From assembly GCA_027365215.1 (NCBI GenBank), contig DAHXNT010000019.1:1-9414 (forward strand): a stretch of DNA of 9,414 bases. Reading direction: 5' to 3'. Below are positions 1 to 5,981 of this stretch, in pieces. The position numbers were made by a program, and so were the translations under genes. Origin of the DNA: Microcaldota archaeon. GTDB lineage: Archaea; Micrarchaeota; Micrarchaeia; Micrarchaeales; Micrarchaeaceae. Numbering within the stretch: the stretch's first letter is position 1; each line of letters starts with the position of its first letter. The notes beneath the pieces were generated by a model. That model worked only from the letters and a program-made list of their open reading frames with translations. It was not told the DNA's origin and did not search any database.

Positions 1-1335
1 CCACTCCCTCTTCTTCACGTACATGTTTAGCCTGTCCTTGACCGCCGCGGATTCGCTCTTCGCGAGTATGCTCCTGTTTCCAAGTGCCCTGGGCCCGTAT
101 TCCATGCGGCCCTGGAACCAGAGTATGTAGTTGTCCTCGTCTATTAGCTCGGCGGCGTGCCTCCCCTGTTCCTTGGTGCCATCCTCCTCTATGGAGAGCG
201 CCCTGTCGACCTCGACGGCCTTCCTTATGTCGTCGCGGTTGTAGCTGTCGCCGAGGTACGCCGAGAAGTCGTACGAGCTCCTGCCGGTTATGAGGTAGTT
301 TGCGTAGAGCGCCGCACCAAGCGCTATGCCTCCGTCGCCCATATGCGGGAATATGTACCACTTCTTCAGCGCGTCAAGGTTCCTTATGTGCATGTTCGCC
401 TTTACGTTGGAGAATATGCCGCCTGAGAACGCGACGTTGCCGATGCTGTACCTGTCTATCGCATTGCTGACGAACTTCGCCATCTCCACCTCGAGCAGCT
501 GCTGCGCCATGTAGGCGGTCTGCTCCCTCGGAGTCTGCCACGCTATCCTGTCAAGCTCGGTGTACTGCCTGAGCGGGCCGTATGTCGCGTGCATGGTGGT
601 GCCCACCACCTTGAAGAACCCCTTGAACTTGTTGTCCTCGAAGTCGAACGGGTAGGAGTAGTCGGCCATGGCCATTATCTTGCCCTCGTCCTCCAATTCC
701 CGCATGCCTAGCAGGTTGGTCACCTGCTCGTAGAATATGCCCAGGGAATCCCTTGCACTTATGGCCGCCTTTCTCTCGAGCTTGCCGTTCTCCATTGTGC
801 TTATCGATCCAGAAAGGCCGTCGCCGAGCCCGTCGAGCGTTATCACTAGCTGGTCCTTCATGCCTGAGGTGAATGCCGCGGTCGCCGCATGTGCGGTGTG
901 GTGCTCTACTACATGCAGCTTGTAATTGTGGGTGAACCCGTCTTTCCTGAGCTGGCGCCTTATGTAGGCGCTGCTTATCGTTCCGCACATGGGCAGTATG
1001 CCCACGCTGGTGAGCGAGTACTTGAGGTTGTGCCTGAACCTCTCGTTCCAGGGCTTCGGCTCCTTCCTTCGCCTGAATTTGTAGTATGCCTCCTTCATCG
1101 GCGGGTATACCCTCTCGAGGGTCTTCGTAAGCTCTGTCGTCGTGTACGCGACGTGATCTATGTTGCTGGGCTTGAGCCCGGCGTACCTGAGCGCAGCGGC
1201 TATCGCATTGTGCGGGAAGCTTACCTCCAGCTTCCTCTTCGTGAAGCGCTCCTCGTTCGCCGCGTATATTATGTTCTCGTCGTCTATCAGCGCGGCTCCT
1301 GCGTCATGGCCGTCCCACACTCCCAATATATACAT
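1..1335 (-). CDS. O-carbamoyltransferase, NodU/CmcH family (3' end outside window)
   Basis: The reading frame is open from an ATG at 1335-1333 to the window edge, giving 445 residues with no stop, so the C-terminal part is missing (the family is usually about 550-600 residues). Family motifs are clear: N-terminal ASKHA-type GVWDGHDAGAALI (5-17), EERFTKRK (28-35), the His cluster EHHTAHAATAAF (144-155), LDGLGDGLSGS (168-178), FSGGIFSN (303-310), FPHMGDGGIALGAA (329-342) and GRMEYGPRALGNRSILA (409-425). The last residues, VKDRLNMYVKKREW, lead into the usual C-terminal YrdC-like domain. Known members transfer a carbamoyl group from carbamoyl phosphate, via carbamoyl-adenylate, to a hydroxyl of a sugar or antibiotic. 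The acceptor here is unknown; a surface glycan is a guess. The start is supported by AAGGAGT (minus strand, 1348-1342) six bases upstream. The gene is divergent from the pilin-like gene and has its own promoter. Confidence 0.93.
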   Translation of the reverse strand, partial: MYILGVWDGHDAGAALIDDENIIYAANEERFTKRKLEVSFPHNAIAAALRYAGLKPSNIDHVAYTTTELTKTLERVYPPMKEAYYKFRRRKEPKPWNERFRHNLKYSLTSVGILPMCGTISSAYIRRQLRKDGFTHNYKLHVVEHHTAHAATAAFTSGMKDQLVITLDGLGDGLSGSISTMENGKLERKAAISARDSLGIFYEQVTNLLGMRELEDEGKIMAMADYSYPFDFEDNKFKGFFKVVGTTMHATYGPLRQYTELDRIAWQTPREQTAYMAQQLLEVEMAKFVSNAIDRYSIGNVAFSGGIFSNVKANMHIRNLDALKKWYIFPHMGDGGIALGAALYANYLITGRSSYDFSAYLGDSYNRDDIRKAVEVDRALSIEEDGTKEQGRHAAELIDEDNYILWFQGRMEYGPRALGNRSILAKSESAAVKDRLNMYVKKREW

Positions 1336-1392
1336 GAATTCACTCCTTGCCGCTGCCTGGCAGGCTCACCCTTGCCCAAGAGCAGGCATTTG

Positions 1393-1400
1393 AAATAAAA
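1393..1400 (-). promoter_or_regulatory. Probable TATA box of the carbamoyltransferase gene
   Basis: On the minus strand this reads TTTTATTT, an archaeal TATA-like element. Transcription starting about 26 bases downstream, near 1370, would give a leader of about 35 bases that includes the AAGGAGT ribosome binding site. The leader also contains the short palindrome GCCTGGCAGGC (1355-1365), which may or may not matter. Confidence 0.45.
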
Positions 1401-1490
1401 TTGTCAACATTCATTATATTCCTTGCGGTATGCGCCCGCGAATGGGGCTACGCCGTTCGACGAGCATCGTGCCGCAAATCCCGATGCCTT

Positions 1491-1524
1491 GATGCATATT
1501 TATGTCATCCCCGATACATATTTA
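1491..1524 (+). repeat. Tandem near-identical 12-bp direct repeat in promoter region
   Basis: GATGCATATTTA (1491-1502) and GATACATATTTA (1513-1524) match at 11 of 12 positions and are offset by 22 bases, about two helical turns. Both contain a TATA-like core, so they could be alternative promoters or paired protein-binding sites for the downstream pilin-like gene. With AT-rich cores, chance similarity is possible. Confidence 0.4.
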
Positions 1525-1526
1525 AA
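1513..1526 (+). promoter_or_regulatory. Probable TATA box of the pilin-like gene
   Basis: GATACATATTTAAA contains a good archaeal TATA element (CATATTTAAA). A start site about 26 bases downstream, near 1548, would give a leader of roughly 20-30 bases before the start codon. A near copy, GATGCATATTTATG, lies 22 bases upstream (1491-1504). It may be a second TATA element or a regulator site. Confidence 0.5.
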
Positions 1527-1575
1527 TCTGGTTGTATATGTATAACTAATTAAATTTCATCAAAGAGTGCATAAA

Positions 1576-1980
1576 ATGGTAGCCAGCCAAATGTTTCTAG
1601 CACGAGTGTACAAGGTAATGTTCAATGCGAAGCTGATCCTGCCTGTGCTCGCCATATTGAGCATGGTCACGCTGGCCTCAGGCCAGACATACAATGCTGA
1701 GCAGACCATAATAAACGAGGTCTGCAGCATCTACAACATAATCCACACCGTAATATTCGTAATAGCGCTCGCGCTCATGGTGCTCGGAGGCGCGATATAC
1801 GCGGTTTCTCACGCTACCGGCGGGATGAAGGGCACGCTGCAGGGATACGCGATGGGCCTCATACTCGGAGGCGTGATCGGCATAATAATCGTACTGCTCG
1901 CAGGGCCGATACTGAGCTTGGTGGCCAGCGTCGGCAACACCACGTTCTCGGTAGCAACTGCATGCGCCAGCGCAACCTGA
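1576..1980 (+). CDS. Small secreted two-helix protein, VirB2/CedA1-like pilin candidate
   Basis: A 134-residue product from the ATG at 1576; GTG at 1567 and ATGs at 1591 and 1618 are other possible starts, and no convincing Shine-Dalgarno decides. The N terminus is a signal peptide (hydrophobic NAKLILPVLAILSMVTL, about 17-33) with a likely cleavage at ASG|Q, residues 36/37. The mature part is about 98 residues. It has one Cys near its start (C50), a hydrophobic helix about 53-77, a short loop with Gly and a single Lys (SHATGGMKGTLQGY, 78-91), a second Gly-rich helix about 92-118, then a short tail with an N-T-T sequon and C130. Signal peptide plus two helices joined by a short basic loop is the plan of conjugative pilins (VirB2, TrbC) and of CedA1 in archaeal DNA import. 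The family call rests on shape, not recognised homology. It has its own promoter and is not cotranscribed with the minus-strand gene. Another small two-helix membrane protein cannot be excluded. Confidence 0.72.
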   Translation: MVASQMFLARVYKVMFNAKLILPVLAILSMVTLASGQTYNAEQTIINEVCSIYNIIHTVIFVIALALMVLGGAIYAVSHATGGMKGTLQGYAMGLILGGVIGIIIVLLAGPILSLVASVGNTTFSVATACASAT

Positions 1981-1983
1981 CCG

Positions 1984-2016
1984 GCGCATTGCACTCTGCC
2001 TTACACATCAATGCGC
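1984..2016 (+). other. Inverted repeat just after the pilin-like gene
   Basis: GCGCATTG (1984-1991) and CAATGCGC (2009-2016) are perfectly complementary with a 17-base loop, starting 4 bases after the stop codon. It could form a hairpin at the mRNA 3' end. No T-run follows, so it is not a convincing terminator. The rest of the 217-base gap to the next gene holds only two ATCGAT palindromes (2047-2052, 2056-2061) and the promoter-like AT-rich block. Confidence 0.35.
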
Positions 2017-2142
2017 ACTAGCATAGCATTGCTGCCGAAGTTGCATATCGATATTATCGATTCAGATCGCTCTTCTTGGCAATCCGCAAACGAACCAGAC
2101 GAAGGATTTATTTGGCTTCTGGCGCTTAATCCAAAATATATC

Positions 2143-2160
2143 ATTATATAACTTTTTAAA
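2143..2160 (+). promoter_or_regulatory. Probable TATA-type promoter of the six-helix membrane protein gene
   Basis: An AT-rich block with two candidate TATA elements, ATTATATAA and CTTTTTAAA. Start sites 26 bases downstream would lie near 2172 or 2182, giving a leader of about 16-26 bases before the ATG at 2198. Which of the two is used cannot be told from the sequence. Confidence 0.45.
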
Positions 2161-2197
2161 GAATAGGAGTTAGGCGATAGGGCCGCAGTGTGTTCGG

Positions 2198-2944
2198 ATG
2201 ACCAATGTTGTAAGGTATGCCATTGACGCGTACGTGAAGAACATACGCATGCTGCTGCTGTTCTCGCTAGCCTTCATAGTGGCATTCTTCATACCCGTGT
2301 TCGCGTCGTTCCCGACATTCACGGATCTCGGTGGCATATTCGTAAGATCGGCCAGTGTACTCCAGAATCTCAATCCGCTGACCACTCTGGTCATAGTCGT
2401 GGCCGTATTTCTCTCGACGCTGTTCCTCAGCTTCGCGATGGTCGCTATAAACGTGGTAATCAAGCACAGCCGCACGATGAAAGGCATAGGCAAGGAAGTA
2501 CTGAAAGGCCTTGAGAACTACACCGGGCTCGTGTTCGCCGTCCTGATACTGTATTCGGCAATAGTGGTCCTGACAGGGATGCTCACGCATTCCACAGGCT
2601 ATTCCGCTGCGATAACGGCTATAGTCGGGCTGGTGCTGGCTCCATTCTTCTTCTATGCCCCTGCATCGATAGTGATAGACGACTCGAAGATACTCAGGGC
2701 ATTCAAGAAGAGCGCCATCTTCTTCGTCAAGAGGATAGACTACGTGCTCCTCTGGCTAGTGGTAGGCATAGCGCTCCTGAGCATATTCGACATAGTATTC
2801 ACGCTAGTCGGCGGCCAGAGCGCCCTGGGCATAGAAGTTTCCAGCATAGCGCTCCTCATATTCAACTCGCTTTTCATAATACCGTTCATGGTCGTGCTGC
2901 AGAGTGAGCTGTACATGAAGAGATTCCCTCTGCTCAAGTCATGA
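2198..2944 (+). CDS. Six-helix integral membrane protein, function unknown
   Basis: A 248-residue protein with about six transmembrane helices (roughly 17-38, 61-85, 108-130, 137-160, 182-204, 213-236), and no Cys. Between helices four and five it has APASIVIDD..ILRAFKKSAIFFVKR (154-179). This pattern, a Pro followed by I-V-I-[DE]-D and then A-[FL]-K-[KR]-S, is seen in poorly characterised polytopic families such as the DUF975/YciC-like and glycerophosphodiester phosphodiesterase membrane-domain groups. I use that only as a resemblance. No catalytic motif is visible. The start is the first ATG after the promoter and has no clear Shine-Dalgarno, so translation may begin from a near-leaderless mRNA. 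The stop codon overlaps the ATG of a possible 21-codon ORF. The gene lies between the pilin-like gene and the convergent basic-tail gene; a role in the same machine is possible but unsupported by motif. Confidence 0.85.
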   Translation: MTNVVRYAIDAYVKNIRMLLLFSLAFIVAFFIPVFASFPTFTDLGGIFVRSASVLQNLNPLTTLVIVVAVFLSTLFLSFAMVAINVVIKHSRTMKGIGKEVLKGLENYTGLVFAVLILYSAIVVLTGMLTHSTGYSAAITAIVGLVLAPFFFYAPASIVIDDSKILRAFKKSAIFFVKRIDYVLLWLVVGIALLSIFDIVFTLVGGQSALGIEVSSIALLIFNSLFIIPFMVVLQSELYMKRFPLLKS

Positions 2945-3006
2945 AAGATTACCGAAAGGTAATACCGGAAGGAGCGCAGAAAGAAATACCGAAAGAAACA
3001 GGATAG
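2941..3006 (+). CDS. Possible 21-residue charged small protein, coupled to upstream gene
   Basis: An ATG at 2941 overlaps the stop codon of the membrane protein gene as ATGA, a classic translational-coupling arrangement. The frame runs 21 codons to TAG at 3004-3006. The predicted peptide is hydrophilic, rich in Lys and Glu, with a repeated I-P-[E/K] pattern (VIPEG, EIPKE). Base-level repeats of TACCGAAAG underlie this. It is too short to judge by codon use and might be only a chance frame in a structured 3' untranslated region. Confidence 0.3.
   Translation: MKDYRKVIPEGAQKEIPKETG
2948..2963 (+). other. GNRA-tetraloop hairpin with related repeats downstream
   Basis: ATTACC-GAAA-GGTAAT forms a perfect 6-bp stem closed by a GAAA (GNRA) tetraloop, directly after the stop codon of the membrane protein gene. 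TACCGAAAG (2950-2958) recurs as TACCGGAAG (2963-2971) and TACCGAAAG (2987-2995). It may stabilise the mRNA 3' end or affect coupled translation. No T-run follows. Confidence 0.4.
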
Positions 3007-3023
3007 CACGCCCTGCGGTATGC

Positions 3024-3055
3024 AAGGCGGCGGGCTATGGATTCTTGCCGCCCTT
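3024..3055 (-). other. Imperfect inverted repeat spanning the stop codon of the basic-tail gene
   Basis: AAGGCGGC (3024-3031) pairs with GCCGCCCTT (3047-3055) with one bulged base and a 15-base loop. The structure covers the end of the minus-strand gene (stop 3037-3035) in the space between two convergent genes, so it could act on either transcript. Part of it is coding, which weakens the case. Confidence 0.25.
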
Positions 3056-4282
3056 GGAATTTGAAGGCGAAGCCGTGCGGGCCCTTTTCCCCTTGCCGGG
3101 GTGTGTATTCTTGAAATAGTCTTCCCACCCGCTGCCCGTAAGCGATATGTCTGTTCCGGCCTTCTTCTCGGCCTCCTTCGATGAATTTTTGAACTCCTTC
3201 CAGCTGTTCTTCTTCATCTCATCCTTAAGGCCCGACACATCTATGTTCTTGGTCGTAGCTCCGGGTTTTAACTTCGGAGCATCAATGATAAGTCCGACCT
3301 TGCCTTCCGTTATATCATTTATTGCCTTGCGCCTGGAAGGTGACCATCCTGCTCCCTTGTACGCCTCTAGCATATCGCGTACATTCCCCGCATACTTATC
3401 CCTCTTCCCAGAAGCCTCATATGCGTTGGAACTGCTGCCACTCGGCGTCTTGCCTGGGTGCTTCAGCCCAAAGGTGCTGGTCAGATTCATTACCGCATCG
3501 CGGGCTTCCTTATCGCTTTTGCCTCTGTGCAGCAGTTCTCCCCAAGCGGCCTTCTGTTCCGCTGCATACATCTTGGCCTCGGTCTTGCCCCCTGCGTTCT
3601 TTATATTCTCCTGCAGGTTCTTCGGATTGGCCTTGAATGCGAGCATGTCGGTGTCCGCGCTCGCAGGCGCCATCACCATCTTGCTCCTCCACTTCTTTCC
3701 TGGCGTCTTATCAGACGATATGAGGTACTCAGGGGCTTCGGTTCTTGTCGCCCATCCCTTCCTCTTCTCAGCTGCCGCCTTCGCTGCCGCTGCAGCTATT
3801 CCAGCCGCCACGGCGTCTTTCTTCCCCTCTTCCTCCAAAATGTCCGATGGCACAAGGTAATTCTTAGGGAACTGCACCCCCTTTCCGGCAGCTGCAGCTG
3901 CTGCGCCTGCCGCGCCACCAGGTTTTACTGATGCAATGGCCGGAGAAACCTGGCTCTTCGCCAGCAACGCCGCCTCCTTCGCAGCCGCCCTCGATTTCTT
4001 AACGGCCGTTACTTTTTTCCCTATCTTACCTCCGTAGTAGCCTTTCAGGCGCCCCGCGGCCCTGCCTCTTGATTGGGCGTCGTTCCTATACTTGAGTGCG
4101 CTGCCAAGGCCCCTTCTGCCAGCGTTGCCTACGCCTATGAGCGCGCCCACGCCGAATATCGCGAATATGTCAGTGCCCCTGGACAGGCCCGCGGCAGCAG
4201 CTATGAGTATGACTATGACGATTACCGGTATGTACGCGTATACCGCACCGAAGCTCAGCAATACCATTATCACTGACATCAT
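3035..4282 (-). CDS. Membrane-anchored protein with long Lys/Ala-rich basic tail
   Basis: A 415-residue protein I do not recognise. Residues 3-32 and about 37-53 form two hydrophobic stretches separated by SRGTD, a membrane hairpin. A strongly basic stretch follows (GRRGLGSALKYRND onward, 56-102), placing the tail in the cytoplasm by the positive-inside rule. The tail is hydrophilic with low-complexity Ala runs at 124-132 and 160-172, many Lys residues, scattered Trp (177, 198, 247, 313, 361, 386) and a basic Ser/Lys end. There is no Cys. Starts at 4282 or 4279 (adjacent ATGs) are both possible; GGAATGATGA lies just upstream, a weak ribosome binding site. A TATA element is placed correctly. 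The tail could bind nucleic acid or anchor a complex, but no motif shows this. The antisense strand has a long open frame, explained by Ala/Lys/Gly codon bias. Confidence 0.82.
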   Translation of the reverse strand: MMSVIMVLLSFGAVYAYIPVIVIVILIAAAAGLSRGTDIFAIFGVGALIGVGNAGRRGLGSALKYRNDAQSRGRAAGRLKGYYGGKIGKKVTAVKKSRAAAKEAALLAKSQVSPAIASVKPGGAAGAAAAAAGKGVQFPKNYLVPSDILEEEGKKDAVAAGIAAAAAKAAAEKRKGWATRTEAPEYLISSDKTPGKKWRSKMVMAPASADTDMLAFKANPKNLQENIKNAGGKTEAKMYAAEQKAAWGELLHRGKSDKEARDAVMNLTSTFGLKHPGKTPSGSSSNAYEASGKRDKYAGNVRDMLEAYKGAGWSPSRRKAINDITEGKVGLIIDAPKLKPGATTKNIDVSGLKDEMKKNSWKEFKNSSKEAEKKAGTDISLTGSGWEDYFKNTHPGKGKRARTASPSNSKGGKNP

Positions 4283-4324
4283 GCTATCATCATTCCTGCC
4301 CGATATATATGCCCCCTTTCTTAA

Positions 4325-4332
4325 TATTTAAA
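4325..4332 (-). promoter_or_regulatory. TATA box of the basic-tail gene
   Basis: On the minus strand this reads TTTAAATA, a consensus-like archaeal TATA element. Transcription would begin about 26 bases downstream, near 4300, leaving a leader of about 20 bases before the ATG at 4282. It lies in the divergent region shared with the membrane-protein operon. Confidence 0.6.
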
Positions 4333-4425
4333 CCTATTCATGGGGTTAGACTGGCGGCCCTATCCCTGCTGCAATAAGCACAACATATCAAGCCTTCCGC
4401 TCTCTCGGCTCCACGCGAAGCCCCC

Positions 4426-4454
4426 TGCAGTTTCGCCTCCTACTTTGCAGTTTC
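4426..4454 (+). repeat. Direct repeat of TGCAGTTTC in the divergent promoter region
   Basis: TGCAGTTTC occurs at 4426-4434 and again at 4446-4454, offset by 20 bases, just upstream of the TATA-like block of the membrane-protein operon. Two same-phase copies could bind a regulator. Nothing else structured was seen in the 226-base gap between the divergent genes apart from the promoters. Confidence 0.35.
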
Positions 4455-4463
4455 TCTCGTCGC

Positions 4464-4480
4464 TTATAGAAGTATTTTAA
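4464..4480 (+). promoter_or_regulatory. Probable promoter of the tandem membrane-protein operon
   Basis: TTATAGAA (4464-4471) and TATTTTAA (4473-4480) are TATA-like. A start about 26 bases past the first would fall near 4491-4495 and leave a short leader containing AGGAG (4500-4504). This promoter should drive all four downstream genes, since the gaps between them are 10-30 bases. Confidence 0.45.
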
Positions 4481-4508
4481 TAGTTAACAAAGAAGATAAA
4501 GGAGAATA

Positions 4509-5951
4509 GTGTTGGTTGCAATGCGAGGCGCATATCCGATAGCGATATACCTTGCCATGGTACTGGCCATAATAGTGATCAGCGCACTGGCGACCGCGGC
4601 TACGCCATTGACAATGGGTCCTATTGGAATCTCGGGATCCACCTCCCTGAGGACAAGCCTTTCGACGAGCTCCGCCTCCACTACCACCAACCCTACTACC
4701 ATCAGCCCCACTACCATCAGCCCCACCACAACAATATCACCGTCATCATATTCTGGTCCCACGGCGACATGCGCCCTCAACGGGTCCACCAACAACATAG
4801 GACAGTGCATAACACTGTCCATATCCCTCTCGATGATCGCGCTGCTCATATCATTCGCGCTGGTTGGCCTCTCATTCATGCTGGGGGAGGTCTTCGGCCT
4901 CGAATCGCTGAAGGGGTGGTACAAGGGCGAGATGAAAGAGACGGTGAAGACCATCGCGATAATGGTATTCACGTTCGCGGTGCTGATAATACTTGGAAGC
5001 GTCGCGGTAGCCCTAGCCGGTTATCCTCTCCAGCAGGTGCAGGCGGGGTCCGTGTTTACCGGCAGCGGCACCGGTGCTGGCAACGAAGTCGCCAATAATC
5101 TCGGCCTGCTTTACTCAACTGCCGTTTCCTCTTATCTTTCGCCGCAGCTTACGGAGGATTACTCCTCGCTCAGCTCGCTAGTTGGCGTGGCCCTCGGAGT
5201 GGGTTTCCTGAAAAGCATATCGATCTATACATGGTCGCCGTTCCCGGTGCCACCGCTGCCGCCGTTCTTATCCTGGGTACAGTCGGGATCCGCAGCAAAG
5301 GTGTTCTCCAGCCGCATGCTCGAGCTCTCACCCGGCTCGCCACCCGGCATGAGCCTGCTCGGCGACGTCATGACGCTGGTCACGCTGCCGGTGCTCTCAT
5401 TACTGCAGATACAGTCGGACCTGTTCGGCCAGTTCATAGGCGTCGCGCTTCTGGTGCTTCTGCCTATCGGAATACTGCTAAGGGCAATACCCATGGTTAG
5501 GGGGATAGGCGGCACCCTCATAGCGCTCGCCATAGGCATCGCGGTGGTATACCCTATGATGCTCATAGGGTTCAACATACCAATCACCAACTACATGCAG
5601 GCGACAGTCGCATCCAATGCCGCATCTTATACCCCCTCGTGCAGCGGCATAGTCGGCTCGCTGATATGCTTTGCATCGGACGTGGGCAACTTCAACGAGC
5701 TCGGCCTGTTCCTGGTCATCGGGCCGCACGAGAACACGACGGCAATGAACTACGGCATAAACGCAGGGCTGTCGAGCATGAATGACATATATACTGCTAT
5801 CAACGTAATAACCACGGATGTGCTAGATGAGATACTCCAACTGATATTGTTCATACTGGATCTGATAGTGGTTGTCGCCGCGGTCAACGCGGTGGCAAAC
5901 CTGATGGGCGGCAAGCTCAGGACAGGAATAGGAAGGTTCAGGCTGGCATGA
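4509..5951 (+). CDS. Polytopic membrane protein 1 of tandem array, VirB6/CedA-like candidate
   Basis: A 480-residue protein, first of four related genes. A signal-anchor helix (about 10-32) is followed by an outer Ser/Thr/Pro-rich linker with TTISP repeats (45-80) and two Cys (C88, C100). Then come a helix (103-126), a basic cytoplasmic loop with the shared motif KGEMKE (139-144), a helix (145-170), and a large outer region with Pro-rich SPFPVPPLPPF (243-253). Next are a helix (307-328) ending LLPIGILLRA, a helix (334-356) with IALAIGIAVVYP, an outer loop with C378 and C387, and a final helix (441-465) before a basic tail, GKLRTGIGRFRLA. Two sequons are present (N91-G-S, N409-T-T). No enzymatic motif is seen. 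Multi-helix shape, signature loops and operon context suggest a channel-type T4SS subunit; this is inference. The start is GTG 4509 or TTG 4512, because AGGAG at 4500-4504 lies 4 or 7 bases upstream; ATG 4521 is too far from it. Confidence 0.83.
   Translation: MLVAMRGAYPIAIYLAMVLAIIVISALATAATPLTMGPIGISGSTSLRTSLSTSSASTTTNPTTISPTTISPTTTISPSSYSGPTATCALNGSTNNIGQCITLSISLSMIALLISFALVGLSFMLGEVFGLESLKGWYKGEMKETVKTIAIMVFTFAVLIILGSVAVALAGYPLQQVQAGSVFTGSGTGAGNEVANNLGLLYSTAVSSYLSPQLTEDYSSLSSLVGVALGVGFLKSISIYTWSPFPVPPLPPFLSWVQSGSAAKVFSSRMLELSPGSPPGMSLLGDVMTLVTLPVLSLLQIQSDLFGQFIGVALLVLLPIGILLRAIPMVRGIGGTLIALAIGIAVVYPMMLIGFNIPITNYMQATVASNAASYTPSCSGIVGSLICFASDVGNFNELGLFLVIGPHENTTAMNYGINAGLSSMNDIYTAINVITTDVLDEILQLILFILDLIVVVAAVNAVANLMGGKLRTGIGRFRLA
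4695..4724 (+). repeat. Tandem 15-bp coding repeat (TTISP twice)
   Basis: ACTACCATCAGCCCC occurs twice without mismatch at 4695-4709 and 4710-4724, in frame, encoding TTISP-TTISP in the outer linker (residues 63-72). A degenerate third unit follows, and a shorter T-T-N-P precedes. The copies are identical even at the third base, which points to recent slippage, so copy number may vary between strains. Confidence 0.75.
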
Positions 5952-5981
5952 GATACAAATTGATGGACATGTGAGGGCGGC

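Noticed and set aside
889..1398. 169-codon plus-strand frame antisense to the carbamoyltransferase
   Set aside because: It runs opposite to a gene with unmistakable family motifs; no promoter or domain supports it.
2047..2061. Two ATCGAT palindromes nine bases apart
   Set aside because: Short and AT-rich; too likely to arise by chance to list as a regulatory site.
3147..3860. 237-codon plus-strand frame antisense to the basic-tail gene
   Set aside because: It is the reverse reading of Lys, Ala and Gly codons, which gives Phe, Leu, Ser and Ala. The minus-strand frame is longer, has a TATA element and a sensible membrane hairpin.
4484..4972. 162-codon minus-strand frame opposite array gene 1
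   Set aside because: Its repeated Val/Met-Val-Gly runs are only the antisense of the TTISP repeat region, and it crosses the operon promoter.
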